Shown: piece by piece, positions 15,592-23,755 of the stretch
How positions within the stretch are numbered: the stretch's first letter is position 1
How the letters are laid out: each line of letters opens with the position of its first letter
NCBI RefSeq assembly: GCF_026013475.1
Contig: NZ_JAPDPH010000046.1
Location: 1 to 39,940 of the forward strand
DNA from: Micromonospora yasonensis
GTDB lineage: Bacteria; Actinomycetota; Actinomycetes; Mycobacteriales; Micromonosporaceae
Length of the DNA stretch: 39,940 nucleotides
Direction: 5' to 3'
The notes under the pieces: generated by a model
Seen by the model: only the letters and a program-made list of their open reading frames with translations
The model's database searches: none
Told to the model about the DNA's origin: nothing
Position numbers and translations under genes: made by a program

Positions 15592-16815
15592 TCACCGGTC
15601 GTCGGCGTCCCAGCGGCGCGGGTCGTTCTCCCAACGGGGTGCCTCCCAGGCGTCCACGCTGGTGTCGGTGGTCCGCACCGGCAGCACCGAGGGCCAGGCG
15701 TCGGCCGGCTCCGGCGACGGGGTCAGCGCCCAGCCGGCGCTGATCGTGCCGTCACCGGGCGGCCCGACCGGGACCGCCGCACCGCCGAGCGGGCGCGGCC
15801 GGCCGAGCGCCTCGACCAGGCGGGTGACCACCAGCCCGGCCGCGAGGGTCGCCCCGCCGACGGCCCACCGGCTGACCGTCCAGCCCCGGGCCGCCGCCCA
15901 GGCCAGGAAGACCTCGACCAGGCCGACCGCGAACAGCGCGCCGAAGATCCCGCCCCGCCGGCCGTACGCGCTGGTGCCGGCGAGCAGCACGGTGCCGACC
16001 GCGAGCACCGTCCAGTCCAGCCCGGTGTCCGGGACCACCGGACCGGACCCGTTGGCGGCGATCAGCACCCCGCCGAGCATGGCCAGCACGGTCGAGGCGA
16101 CCAGGGCCAGCGCGGTCACGATGGCGGCCACGGCACCCCGGCGCCGGGCCGGGTCGGCGACCGGCCGGAACCGGCCGACCAGCCGCCGGACCGGCTTGAT
16201 GGCGCCGAGGAGCCCGCCGAGGACGGCCACCGCGGCGAAGCCGAGGAACAGGTAGATGGCGGTGGGCCGGGGGTCGTACCCGCCCTGCACGACGACCGGG
16301 GCGGCGCGCCGCTCGATGTACACGATCACACCGGCCGCGCCGGCCAGGCTCGCTGCCCAGCCGGGCACGTGCAGCACCACCACCGCGAGGCCGAGGGCCA
16401 GCCCGCCGAGCGCCGCCACCACCAGCGCGGGCAGCAGCGCCGCCCAGACGCCGCGGTCGCCCTGCTCGGCGAAGTGGAGGGCGGCGGCCACCGCGACCGG
16501 GCCGACCGCCAGGTTCACCGCGGCGGCGCGCAGGCTCAACCCGGCGGCGAGGACGAGCATCCCCAGCCCTGCCACGTCGACCAGCAGCGACTTGAGGCCG
16601 GCGCCGCGCAGCGCGTCCGGGTTCTCCCGCCAGAGCAGCCAGCCGGCCACGGCCAGGCCGACCAGCAACAGGAGCTCCCAGACCACGTGGACCGCCATCC
16701 GGTCCCGGCCGGGCTCGCCGTGCGACGGGTCGTCGAAGACGTTTTCCAACACGGCGGCCGGGACCCCGGATGACGCCTCCATCGGCGCACCTCGGCCCGT
16801 CTCGTCGTACCCCAT
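15592..16815 (-). CDS. Orphan ABC permease-like membrane protein (BPD_transp_2-like)
   Basis: A 407-residue protein with roughly nine or ten membrane helices. The segment LSLRAAAVNLAVGPVAVAAA recalls the N-L-S-V-G motif of sugar-type (RbsC/XylH) ABC permeases, and GGIFGALFAVGLVEVF fits their later helices. The hydrophilic C-terminal tail is Trp-rich (DAWEAPRWENDPRRWDADD). No ATPase or sugar-binding gene is next to it, so it may use a remote partner or have become something else. ATG 16815 is supported by GGGAGG 8 bases upstream. The gap of 119 bases to DUF3180 may hold its promoter, but I saw no clear one. Confidence 0.7.
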   Translation of the reverse strand: MGYDETGRGAPMEASSGVPAAVLENVFDDPSHGEPGRDRMAVHVVWELLLLVGLAVAGWLLWRENPDALRGAGLKSLLVDVAGLGMLVLAAGLSLRAAAVNLAVGPVAVAAALHFAEQGDRGVWAALLPALVVAALGGLALGLAVVVLHVPGWAASLAGAAGVIVYIERRAAPVVVQGGYDPRPTAIYLFLGFAAVAVLGGLLGAIKPVRRLVGRFRPVADPARRRGAVAAIVTALALVASTVLAMLGGVLIAANGSGPVVPDTGLDWTVLAVGTVLLAGTSAYGRRGGIFGALFAVGLVEVFLAWAAARGWTVSRWAVGGATLAAGLVVTRLVEALGRPRPLGGAAVPVGPPGDGTISAGWALTPSPEPADAWPSVLPVRTTDTSVDAWEAPRWENDPRRWDADDR

Positions 16816-16934
16816 TGGCCGCGCCTCCCACGTCGGCGGCCGTCCAGGTCCGACGCGCGGGCGGACCGGCGGCGGCCGTTGCTCTCCGGTCGCCAGGGAC
16901 GGTACCTGCGGGCGCGGATGGTGGGAAGCCCTGA

Positions 16935-17465
16935 TCAGAGGCGGCCGCGCGGGGTTTCCCGGTCGCCGGGCTCCCGGTCCTCGTCGTCCTCCTGCTCCGG
17001 AACCCGGCAGGACCGCTCCAGCCAGAGCGCCGCGGCGACCAGCGCCAGCGAGGCGAGCAGCCCGGCGCCGCCGGCCGGACGGTCGCCGACCGCGGCCTGG
17101 GTCCGCTCGACGAAGAGCCAGCCGGTCAGCCCGGCGTAGAAGCCGGCGAAGATGGCCCCGGCCAGCGCGGACGCCTTGGCCAGCACCACGAACCGGGCGA
17201 CCAGCAGCGGGTTCACCGGGTCCCGGCCGGGTCGACGCTCGATCCGGCCGCGGGTGTTGACCGCCGCGTACCCCTCGAGCACGGCGAGACCGGCCAGCGT
17301 GACCACCGGCAGCCAGGGCAGCCGGGGCGCCACCTGGTAGTAGAAGGTGCTGATCAGCAGCCAGGCCAGGGCGGCGGCGGCCAGCGCGGCCACCACCAGC
17401 GTGGACAGCCGGGTGGGACCCATCCGGAACTGGTGCGGGTCGCGCGGGGACTGCGGGGCGCTCAT
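16935..17465 (-). CDS. DUF3180 membrane protein
   Basis: A 176-residue membrane protein typically found right after folK in actinobacteria. It has four hydrophobic helices: LVVAALAAAALAWLLISTFY, WLPVVTLAGLAVLEGYAAV, AKASALAGAIFAGFYAGLTG and AGLLASLALVAAALWL. The tail is acidic/basic (EQEDDEDREPGDRETPRGR). The intermembrane motif NPLLVARFVVLAKASALAG is family-typical in my recollection. ATG 17465 has GAGG 7 bases upstream and is preferred over the GTG/ATG six codons earlier. It lies 22 bases after folK, as the end of the folate operon. Function unknown. Confidence 0.85.
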   Translation of the reverse strand: MSAPQSPRDPHQFRMGPTRLSTLVVAALAAAALAWLLISTFYYQVAPRLPWLPVVTLAGLAVLEGYAAVNTRGRIERRPGRDPVNPLLVARFVVLAKASALAGAIFAGFYAGLTGWLFVERTQAAVGDRPAGGAGLLASLALVAAALWLERSCRVPEQEDDEDREPGDRETPRGRL

Positions 17466-17487
17466 GCCGCCGCCTCGCTCCACTGGG

Positions 17488-18015
17488 TCATGATTCCGAC
17501 TCTAACGCCAGATCCGGTCGAGGGCTGAGTTCCAGGGCGTCCCCGGCCAGCGGCTCGGCGTTGAGCAGGTCGGTCAGCCAGCCGTGCCCGGGTAGCCGGC
17601 CGTGCGGCTCGATGTCGATCCAGGGCCGCAGCACGAAGGCGCGCAGGTGGGCGCGCGGGTGCGGGAGGATGAGTTCCTCCTCGTCGCTGAGCACCGGCTC
17701 ACCGGCCTCGTCCCAGACCGCGATGACGTCGACGTCGAGGGTGCGTGGCCCGTACCGCCGCTCGGGGTCGCGGGTCCGCCCGGCCGCCGCCTCGGCGGCC
17801 CGGGCCCGCGCCAGCCAGTCGCGCGGGCCGGCCGCCGGGTCCGCGACCAGCACCGCAGCGTTCAGGTACGCGGGCTGGTCGGCGTCTCCCCACGGTGGAG
17901 TCTCGTAGACGCCGGAGACCACCCGCACGGTGTCGCCGAACGCGGCCACCGCCGTGCGGAGGTTGGCGAGCCGGTCGCCGAGGTTGCTGCCGATCGACAG
18001 CACGGCCCGGCTCAC
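17488..18015 (-). CDS. folK: 6-hydroxymethyl-7,8-dihydropterin pyrophosphokinase
   Basis: FolK transfers pyrophosphate from ATP to 6-hydroxymethyl-dihydropterin, making the DHPS substrate. The 175-residue product has GSNLGDR (8-14), SGVYETPPWGDADQPAYLNA, the catalytic signature RYGPRTLDVDVI with the metal-binding Asp pair, and LPHPRAHLRAFVL. Length is normal, with a short acidic tail. The ATG overlaps the folB stop by 4 bases (ATGA). It functions between FolB and FolP in the same operon. Confidence 0.96.
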   Translation of the reverse strand: MSRAVLSIGSNLGDRLANLRTAVAAFGDTVRVVSGVYETPPWGDADQPAYLNAAVLVADPAAGPRDWLARARAAEAAAGRTRDPERRYGPRTLDVDVIAVWDEAGEPVLSDEEELILPHPRAHLRAFVLRPWIDIEPHGRLPGHGWLTDLLNAEPLAGDALELSPRPDLALESES

Positions 18016-18371
18016 CGGGTACGCCGCATCGTCACGGCCACGTCCCGGAAGGCGTGCGGGATCGGGGCCTCGGGCTTGTGCACGGTGACCGTGGCGGCGG
18101 TGACCAACGGTTCGGCCAGGCAGACCGCGAGCAGCCGGTCGGCGAGCGTCTCGATCAGGTTGACCGGCTCGCCGGTCACCACCGCGACCAGCTTCTCGGC
18201 CAGCTCGCCGTAGTGCACGGTGTCGGTCACCTCGTCGGAGCGGGCGGCCGGCGCGAGGTCGAGTTCCAGCACCGCGTCGACCACGAACTCCTGCCCCTGG
18301 GCGCGCTCGAAGTCGTAGACGCCGTGCCGGCCGTGCGCGCGCAGGCCGGTCAGCTCGATCCGGTCGGTCAT
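18012..18371 (-). CDS. folB: Dihydroneopterin aldolase
   Basis: FolB cleaves dihydroneopterin to 6-hydroxymethyl-dihydropterin and glycolaldehyde. The 119-residue product has the family pattern IELTGLRAHGRHGVYDFE, GQEFVVDAVLELDL, VHYGELAEKLV, NLIETLADRL and VTVHKPEAPIP. ATG 18371 is selected because it starts the conserved fold, has GGGGAG close by, and overlaps the folP stop by 4 bases (ATGA). It overlaps folK the same way, giving a chain of coupled genes. Confidence 0.95.
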   Translation of the reverse strand: MTDRIELTGLRAHGRHGVYDFERAQGQEFVVDAVLELDLAPAARSDEVTDTVHYGELAEKLVAVVTGEPVNLIETLADRLLAVCLAEPLVTAATVTVHKPEAPIPHAFRDVAVTMRRTR

Positions 18372-19282
18372 CGCTCCCCTTCGTCCGCGGTGTGTCCGGT
18401 TTCGCCCGCGGTGTGTCCGGCCGGGCCGGCGGTCGTCCGGCTCGACACCAGGCGCGGGCTGCCGGTGGCCCGCCACACGGCGAGCGCGTCGACGGTGCCC
18501 AGGACGTCGTGCACGCGTACCCCCCAGGCGCCGGCCGCCACGGCGAGCAGGCTGGTGGCGACGGTCGCGGCCTCGCGGCCCACGGTGGGACGGGCGTTGC
18601 CGTCGGCGTCGGCGAGCAGCCGGCCCAGGTACGACTTGCGGCTGGCCCCGAACAGCAGCGGGAACCCGAGGTCGAGCAGCTCGGGCAGGCGGGCGCTGAG
18701 TGCCCAGTTGTGCGCGGCGGTCTTCGCGAAGCCGAGCCCGGGGTCGATGATGATCTTCTCAGCGGCGACCCCGGCGGCGAGGGCCTCGTCGACCCGCCGG
18801 CTCAGCTCGGCCCGGACGTCGGCCACCACGTCGGTGTAGCTGGCCAGGTCCCGCATCTGCCGGGAGTGGCCGCGCCAGTGCATGAGCACCCAGGGGCAGC
18901 CGGCGTCCCGGACCACCCGGGCCATGTCCGGGTCGGCGAGCCCGCCGGAGACGTCGTTGACCACATCGGCGCCGGCGGCGAGGGCCGCCTCGGCCACCCG
19001 GGCCCGACTGGTGTCGATGCTGACCGGGATGCCGGCGGCGCTCAGCTCGCGGATCACCGGGATCACCCGGGCCGTCTCGATCTCCGCGTCGACCCGGTCG
19101 GCCCCGGGGCGGGTGGACTCGCCACCCACGTCGACCAGGTCCGCGCCGTCCGCCCGCAGTCGCACTCCGTGTCCGACGGCAGCGTCGAGATCGGCGTATC
19201 TCCCGCCGTCGGAGAAGGAGTCGGGCGTGACGTTGAGGACGCCCATCACCACCGGGACCCGCGCCCGCACCAGATCGGTCAC
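18368..19282 (-). CDS. folP: Dihydropteroate synthase
   Basis: FolP condenses p-aminobenzoate with the pterin pyrophosphate made by FolK; it is the sulfonamide target. The 304-residue product has GVLNVTPDSFSDGGRY (about 14-29), DVGGESTRPGA, PVSIDTSRA, ADVVNDVSGG, IIIDPGLGFAKT and FGASRKSYLG. Start GTG 19282 lies just before the fold; no strong Shine-Dalgarno is visible. The last about 20 residues are a non-conserved tail with a short repeat (GHTAGETGHTADEG). First gene of the folP-folB-folK-DUF3180 operon; divergent from the secretion-like operon. Confidence 0.95.
   Translation of the reverse strand: MTDLVRARVPVVMGVLNVTPDSFSDGGRYADLDAAVGHGVRLRADGADLVDVGGESTRPGADRVDAEIETARVIPVIRELSAAGIPVSIDTSRARVAEAALAAGADVVNDVSGGLADPDMARVVRDAGCPWVLMHWRGHSRQMRDLASYTDVVADVRAELSRRVDEALAAGVAAEKIIIDPGLGFAKTAAHNWALSARLPELLDLGFPLLFGASRKSYLGRLLADADGNARPTVGREAATVATSLLAVAAGAWGVRVHDVLGTVDALAVWRATGSPRLVSSRTTAGPAGHTAGETGHTADEGER
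18385..18420. repeat. Two copies of a 15-bp direct repeat in the folP 3' end
   Basis: CCGCGGTGTGTCCGG occurs at 18385-18399 and 18406-18420, period 21 (seven codons). It encodes the GHTA repeats in the disordered tail of FolP. It is probably slippage or duplication without function. Confidence 0.6.
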
Positions 19283-19414
19283 GACCCGACACTACCGTTC
19301 CCCAGCAGGGCTTCCGGCGGCCCGGCCGACCGCCGTCGACGAGGGTCCTGACATGCGCATTGGAACAGGTGTACGATCGGTCGTCCGGGTCGGTTCGGGT
19401 CGAGTCTTCGCGGG

Positions 19415-19443
19415 TTGTCGCAAAGGTGGCCGGCCCGTACGCT
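19415..19443 (+). promoter_or_regulatory. Candidate promoter of the secretion-like operon
   Basis: TTGTCG (19415-19420) and TACGCT (19438-19443) are spaced by 17 bases, a fair match to the actinobacterial vegetative pattern. Predicted start near 19450 leaves a leader of about 190 bases. An alternative ECF-like pair, GGAAC at 19372-19376 with GTC 16 bases later, lies upstream. Neither is verified. Confidence 0.45.
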
Positions 19444-19466
19444 TTGGAATTGCCCAGCATCGAGAT

Positions 19467-19570
19467 GGCGAAGTCTGGAGGGAGGGCCGAAGCGGGACGA
19501 ATCCCCCAAAACTCGCCACTCTCCGTGGTGGGTGACGAACCCAGGGTTGCGAACGCTTGCACCCAGAGAG
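19467..19570 (+). other. Candidate structured 5' leader RNA; rest of the gene-free gap
   Basis: The 19283-19637 gap has no convincing gene. Its 3' half can fold into nested stems. Stem one is GGCGAAGT (19467-19474) with ACTCGCC (19511-19517), one bulge, enclosing GGGA-CGAA-TCCC (19494-19505). Stem two is CTCTC (19519-19523) with GAGAG (19566-19570), enclosing GGGT-GACGA-ACCC (19530-19542) and a second GGGT/ACCC pair (19544-19547 with 19561-19564). The repeated GACGAA in loops looks non-random. I could not match it to a known riboswitch class. It lies 68 bases before the first start codon of the operon. Confidence 0.4.
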
Positions 19571-19637
19571 CACCATCCCGCCAGGCTTGACTACTGCACC
19601 ACCGCGGCGCCGCCGGCCGCGACATGGGGAGGTTTCA

Positions 19638-19952
19638 GTGATCGCCATCGAGCTCCTGGCGACGGCGTCGTCCGCCGTCGACCACGCGCTCCACACCCTG
19701 GCGTCGACTCCACTCGCCGAGCCGGCCCCCAAGGGCATCAACACCAACGGCGTCGTCAGCTTCTTCGCCAGCAAGATCGCGCCGATCCTGCTCGCCGTGC
19801 TCGGCGTCATCTTCATCGGGCGCGCCAGCCGGGGCGAGATCTCCAAGGTGCTGACCAGCTCGGCCATCGCCATCATCGGCCTGGCCTTCATCGCCGGCGC
19901 CGCCACACTCTTCTTCGTCGGCGATTACCTGATCAACCTGATCTTCGAATAG
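19638..19952 (+). CDS. Small two-helix membrane protein, VirB2/pilin-like position
   Basis: A 104-residue protein. GTG 19638 has an excellent GGGGAGG 5 bases upstream. The first 45 residues are Ala/Pro-rich; then come two strong membrane helices (IAPILLAVLGVIFIGRA, about 52-68, and AIAIIGLAFIAGAATLFFVG, about 79-98), separated by a short basic loop RGEISK. Small size, two helices and first position before VirB3- and VirB4-like genes match VirB2/TrbC-type subunits of type IV secretion systems. No sequence family was recognised, so the VirB2 analogy is inference. It is 12 bases from the next gene. Confidence 0.8.
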   Translation: MIAIELLATASSAVDHALHTLASTPLAEPAPKGINTNGVVSFFASKIAPILLAVLGVIFIGRASRGEISKVLTSSAIAIIGLAFIAGAATLFFVGDYLINLIFE

Positions 19953-19964
19953 GCGCGGGCGACC

Positions 19965-20327
19965 ATGCGGCTGCGCACCGACGACGACATCTACCGGGCT
20001 CGTCTCGTCTATCTCGGGCCGCCCGGATACACCCTTCCCGTCCACCTGCCGTACGCCCAGTACGGCCTGTTCATGCTGCTCGTACCCCTCTACATGTTCA
20101 TCCACTGGTTGCTCACGCTGCAGGTCGAGCTCTTCCCCGCCTGGGAGATCTCGCTCGCCATCGTGACCACCTCGTTCATCTTCCGGTACGTCGACCCGGA
20201 CCGGCCGGCGCGCATGGTCATCCGGACCGCGCTGACCGACTGGCGACGCACCCGGGAGCCGGCCGCCGAACTGCGCGACCCGCGCCTGGTGGCGAGCCGG
20301 ATCAGGATCCGGGAGGAACTGGCATGA
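19965..20327 (+). CDS. PrgI/VirB3-like membrane protein
   Basis: A 120-residue protein with a hydrophilic N-terminus (MRLRTDDDIYRARLVYLGPP), two adjacent membrane helices (YGLFMLLVPLYMFIHWLLTL and EISLAIVTTSFIFRYV), then FRYVDPDRPARMVIRTALTDWRR and a charged tail. Two helices close together before a VirB4-type ATPase is the standard layout of PrgI/VirB3 subunits, which help dock VirB4 to the membrane. Its last codons carry the Shine-Dalgarno of the following micro-ORF, and the stop overlaps that ATG (ATGA). Confidence 0.82.
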   Translation: MRLRTDDDIYRARLVYLGPPGYTLPVHLPYAQYGLFMLLVPLYMFIHWLLTLQVELFPAWEISLAIVTTSFIFRYVDPDRPARMVIRTALTDWRRTREPAAELRDPRLVASRIRIREELA

Positions 20328-20380
20328 CCGGGCGTACGCCGACGGCGCAGCCGAACGACGCGGGTGAGGCGGTCGCATGA
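20324..20380 (+). CDS. 18-residue bridging micro-ORF before the VirB4-like gene
   Basis: The peptide MTGRTPTAQPNDAGEAVA has a full GGAGG (20312-20316) 7 bases before its ATG. The ATG overlaps the PrgI-like stop (ATGA), and its TGA overlaps the ATG of the VirB4-like gene (ATGA). It thus bridges the two genes exactly. It may be a translated leader that couples VirB4 synthesis to that of the membrane subunit. The VirB4-like gene also has its own weaker GAGG (20366-20369). Peptide function unknown; translation likely from geometry alone. Confidence 0.5.
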   Translation: MTGRTPTAQPNDAGEAVA

Positions 20381-23300
20381 GTCGCTCTTCCACGCCGGGC
20401 TCCCCGGCCGGGCGTCCGGCCGGCCCGCACGGTAACCGTGCGCGATCGTTCGACTACCCGCAGGACGAGGAAGCGGACGAGGTCGTCCTCGACCCGGCCC
20501 TGGCCACCAGCCCCGGGCACGGTCGCGTCGGGGTCTTCCAGCCGCCCCGGCCGGCGACGCCCCGCGCGTCCGGCCCCGAGCAGCGGGTTCCGACGGCCGG
20601 CGACAGCCCCGACATCGACTCGCCGTTCCTCGATCTGTTCGGCGGGGCGCAGCCCGGCACCCGGCGTCCGGCCGCCCGGCCGGCCGGCCCACCGGCCCCG
20701 GTCGAGCCGACCCCGGTGATCGCACCGCCGCGCCGCGGCGTCGGCCGGGACGCCCTGCCGATCCCGCACCAGCACGCCGCCCCGGCCGAGTCCCGGCCCG
20801 CCAGCCACGAGGTCGAGCCGCCGGCCGCGCGGCGCCGGGAGAGCGGCACCGGCGTACGACCGGTCGGCCGGACCCGGGAGGCGGCCGAGGTCACCCGCGG
20901 GCCCTCCCCCGCCGTCGAGCCGCCCGCCCTCGATCCGGCGCCCGCCGGCCGGCCCCGGGTGCCGCAGCAGCCCGGCGACCGGCTCCCGGTGCTCCGGCCG
21001 ACCGCCGAGCCGGAGCCGGCCGACCCGGAGCCCCCGCTCGAGCGGCCGGCCCGCCACGGTGGCCGACGGGCGGACGAGACGGCCCGGCCGGAGCCGCGCG
21101 AGGTCGCCACCGCCCCCACCCGCGAGCTGGCCCCGCCCCGGCAGCGGTCCGCGCAGCGGAGCGGCCGACCCATCAAGCCGGTCCGCCCCCCGAAGATCAA
21201 GTTCGGCGACCGCGACCCCGCGGTGGAGCTGGCGATCACCGAGATCGCCGGTCACCTGACCTTCACCCCCAACACCGTCACCGCCTGGTACTGGCTGCCC
21301 GAGGTGCGCTGGGCGTTCCGCCCCGACGCCGAGCGGGAGGCGCTGCTCTCCGCGATCTCCGAGCAGTACGCCGGCCTGGCCGGCTTCCGGCTGCACCTGC
21401 GCCGGACCACCCGGCCGTTCCCGGCCGACGAGTGGGCCCGCACCGTCGACGCGCACACCGCGTCGCCGCTGCCCGACGTGCCCGGCACGCCCGGCTGGGC
21501 CGACCACCTGGTGGCCGCCCAGCGGCACCTGATGGCGGTCAACCACGCCGAGGGGCAGACCTACCTCGGGGTCACCTTCGCCCGCCGCTCGCTCGGCGAC
21601 TCGCTCGCCGAGCGGCTGCTACGCACCTTCGGCCGGGGCACCGCCGACGGCGAGCGCCGCAGGCTGGGCCGCACCGTCGAGCAGTTCGACGAGGTGCTCG
21701 GCGCGTTCGGCATGCGCGGCCGCCGGGTCACCGCCCAGGAACTGGAGTGGCTGCTCTACCGCTCGGTCGCGCTCTGCATGGCGCCGCCGGGCGTCCTCTC
21801 CCCGGTCACCGACGGCCGGTGGGAACGCGGTGACCTGCTCGCCCTGACCGAGCAGGTCGAGCGCTACCGCACCCCCTACGGCTCGACAGTCAAGCTGGTC
21901 AACCGGATGACGGGCGAGGAACGGCACGTGGCCGTGCTCGCGGTGGGCCGGATGGAGCCGCTGGAGATTCCCGAGCGGCACGAGCCCTGGCTGCACTTCC
22001 ACGAGCGGCTGCCGTGGCCGATGGAGCTCTCCACCCGGGTGGACATCCTCGGCCCGGGCGACTCCTTCCGGAACCTGGAGCACCGGCTCCGGATGATCCG
22101 CTCCCAGCAGCTCGACTACGCCGAGCACGGCATCGACGCCCCGCCCGAGCTGGAGCGGCTCGCCAAGCGGGCGCTGGTGATCGGCGACGAGATGACCACC
22201 GGCCTGCCGGTCGACTCGGCGCGCGCACACGGCTGGCACCGGATCGCGGTGGGCGGCCGGACCCGCGAGGAGTGCCTGGAGCGGGCCCGCCGGCTCATCC
22301 AGCTCTACTCCCGCGAGCTACGGATCTCGCTCCAGCATCCGAAGAACCAGGACTGGCTGGCCCGCGAGTTCATCCCCGGCGAGCCGATCGCCAACACCGG
22401 CTACGTCCGGCGGATGCCGGTCAACCTGCTCGCCGCGGCCCTGCCGCAGGCCGCCTCCACGGTCGGCGACCGGCGCGGCGACCTGATCGGCCGGACCGCC
22501 GGCACCTGCCGCCGGCCGGTCTTCCTCGACCTGCACTTCCCGATGGAGGTACGCGAGCGCTCCGGCCTCGCCGTCTTCGTCGCCGAGCCGGGCGGTGGCA
22601 AGTCGACCCTGCTCGGCGCGCTCGGCTACCTCGCCGCCCGGCGCGGCGTGCAGGTCACCCTGCTCGACCCGTCCGGCCCGCTGGCCCGGCTCTGCGCCAT
22701 GCCCGAGCTGGCGCCGTATTCACGTGTGCTCAACCTGACCGGTTCCGACCAGGGCACCCTGGCCCCGTACGCGCTGATCCCGACACCGCTACGCAGCGAG
22801 TTCAGCACCGGGTCGGCGGGCGACCGGGAGTTCGAGATCGCGGTCTCCAACGCCCGCGCCGAGCGGCGCATGCTGGTGCAGGACATCTGCATGATGCTGG
22901 TGCCGCCGCAGGTGGCCCGGGAGGCGTCCACCGCCACCCTGTTCCGGCACGCCGTACGCCAGGTGCCGGCCGAGGAGAAGTCCACCCTGGACGATGTCGT
23001 CGCCTGCCTTCAGGGGCTCGACGACGACACCGGCCGGGAGCTGGCGAACCTGCTGCTGGACACCGCCGAGATGCCACTCGCCATGCTCTTCTTCGGCCGG
23101 CCGCCGGAAGGGCTCCTCGGTGCCGACGCGGCGCTCACCGTGATCACCATGGCCGGGCTCCGGCTCCCCGACCTCAAGATCGAGCGCGAGTACTGGTCGG
23201 CCGAGGAGTCCCTCGCCCTGCCGATGCTGCACACCGCGCACCGGCTCGCCGTCCGGCGTTGCTACGGCGGCTCGATGTCCTCCCGCAAACTGGTCGGCTT

Positions 23301-23754
23301 GGACGAGGCGCACTTCATGGAGGGCTGGCGCTCCGGGCGGTCGTTCCTGGTCCGGCTCGCCCGCGACTCCCGCAAATGGAACCTGGCCGCGCTGGTCGCC
23401 TCGCAGAACCCGAAGGACATTCTCGGCCTCGACGTGCAGAACCTGGTCTCCACCGTCTTCGTCGGCCGGATCGCCGAGGACTCCGAGATCGCCTCCGAGG
23501 CGCTGCGGCTGCTCCGGGTGCCGGTCGACGACGGCTACGAAGCCACCCTCGCCTCGCTGTCCCAGGCCGACAGCGGCTCGGCCGCCCGGCTCGGCTTCCG
23601 CGAGTTCGTGATGCGCGACGTCGACGGGCGCGTGCAAAAGGTCCGGGTCGACGTGTCGTACGTCGACGGGCTGCTGGAGCACCTCGACACCACCCCCGCC
23701 GCGGTCGCCCAGGCCGCCGGGCAGTTGCCGACTCTGGCTGATCTGGAGGCGTGA
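20377..23754 (+). CDS. VirB4-type secretion ATPase with long disordered N-terminus
   Basis: A 1125-residue protein. Residues 1 to about 270 are Pro/Arg/Ala/Glu-rich and probably disordered. The folded part begins near IKFGDRDPAVELAITEIAG and covers an N-terminal VirB4/TraC-like domain. The C-terminal ATPase has Walker A EPGGGKSTLL (about 736-746), followed by LLDPSGPLARL, and Walker B KLVGLDEAHF (about 970-980). WNLAALVASQNPKDIL fits the sensor region. VirB4 enzymes power substrate transfer and pilus/channel assembly at the cytoplasmic face. The extra N-terminus is unusual. The stop is one base from the next ATG, with GGAGG over the stop region. Most confident element of the cluster. Confidence 0.9.
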   Translation: MSRSSTPGSPAGRPAGPHGNRARSFDYPQDEEADEVVLDPALATSPGHGRVGVFQPPRPATPRASGPEQRVPTAGDSPDIDSPFLDLFGGAQPGTRRPAARPAGPPAPVEPTPVIAPPRRGVGRDALPIPHQHAAPAESRPASHEVEPPAARRRESGTGVRPVGRTREAAEVTRGPSPAVEPPALDPAPAGRPRVPQQPGDRLPVLRPTAEPEPADPEPPLERPARHGGRRADETARPEPREVATAPTRELAPPRQRSAQRSGRPIKPVRPPKIKFGDRDPAVELAITEIAGHLTFTPNTVTAWYWLPEVRWAFRPDAEREALLSAISEQYAGLAGFRLHLRRTTRPFPADEWARTVDAHTASPLPDVPGTPGWADHLVAAQRHLMAVNHAEGQTYLGVTFARRSLGDSLAERLLRTFGRGTADGERRRLGRTVEQFDEVLGAFGMRGRRVTAQELEWLLYRSVALCMAPPGVLSPVTDGRWERGDLLALTEQVERYRTPYGSTVKLVNRMTGEERHVAVLAVGRMEPLEIPERHEPWLHFHERLPWPMELSTRVDILGPGDSFRNLEHRLRMIRSQQLDYAEHGIDAPPELERLAKRALVIGDEMTTGLPVDSARAHGWHRIAVGGRTREECLERARRLIQLYSRELRISLQHPKNQDWLAREFIPGEPIANTGYVRRMPVNLLAAALPQAASTVGDRRGDLIGRTAGTCRRPVFLDLHFPMEVRERSGLAVFVAEPGGGKSTLLGALGYLAARRGVQVTLLDPSGPLARLCAMPELAPYSRVLNLTGSDQGTLAPYALIPTPLRSEFSTGSAGDREFEIAVSNARAERRMLVQDICMMLVPPQVAREASTATLFRHAVRQVPAEEKSTLDDVVACLQGLDDDTGRELANLLLDTAEMPLAMLFFGRPPEGLLGADAALTVITMAGLRLPDLKIEREYWSAEESLALPMLHTAHRLAVRRCYGGSMSSRKLVGLDEAHFMEGWRSGRSFLVRLARDSRKWNLAALVASQNPKDILGLDVQNLVSTVFVGRIAEDSEIASEALRLLRVPVDDGYEATLASLSQADSGSAARLGFREFVMRDVDGRVQKVRVDVSYVDGLLEHLDTTPAAVAQAAGQLPTLADLEA

Positions 23755-23755
23755 C

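Noticed and set aside
19494..19542. Guanidine-II (mini-ykkC) or c-di-AMP (ydaO) riboswitch in the leader
   Set aside because: ACGA occurs in two loops, but not as the required tetraloops closed by matched stems, and the conserved ydaO strings are absent; downstream genes do not fit either.
19283..19637. A 76-codon plus-strand frame starting at 19360 as a real gene
   Set aside because: No Shine-Dalgarno, unbiased codon third positions and no domain; the region reads better as promoter and leader.
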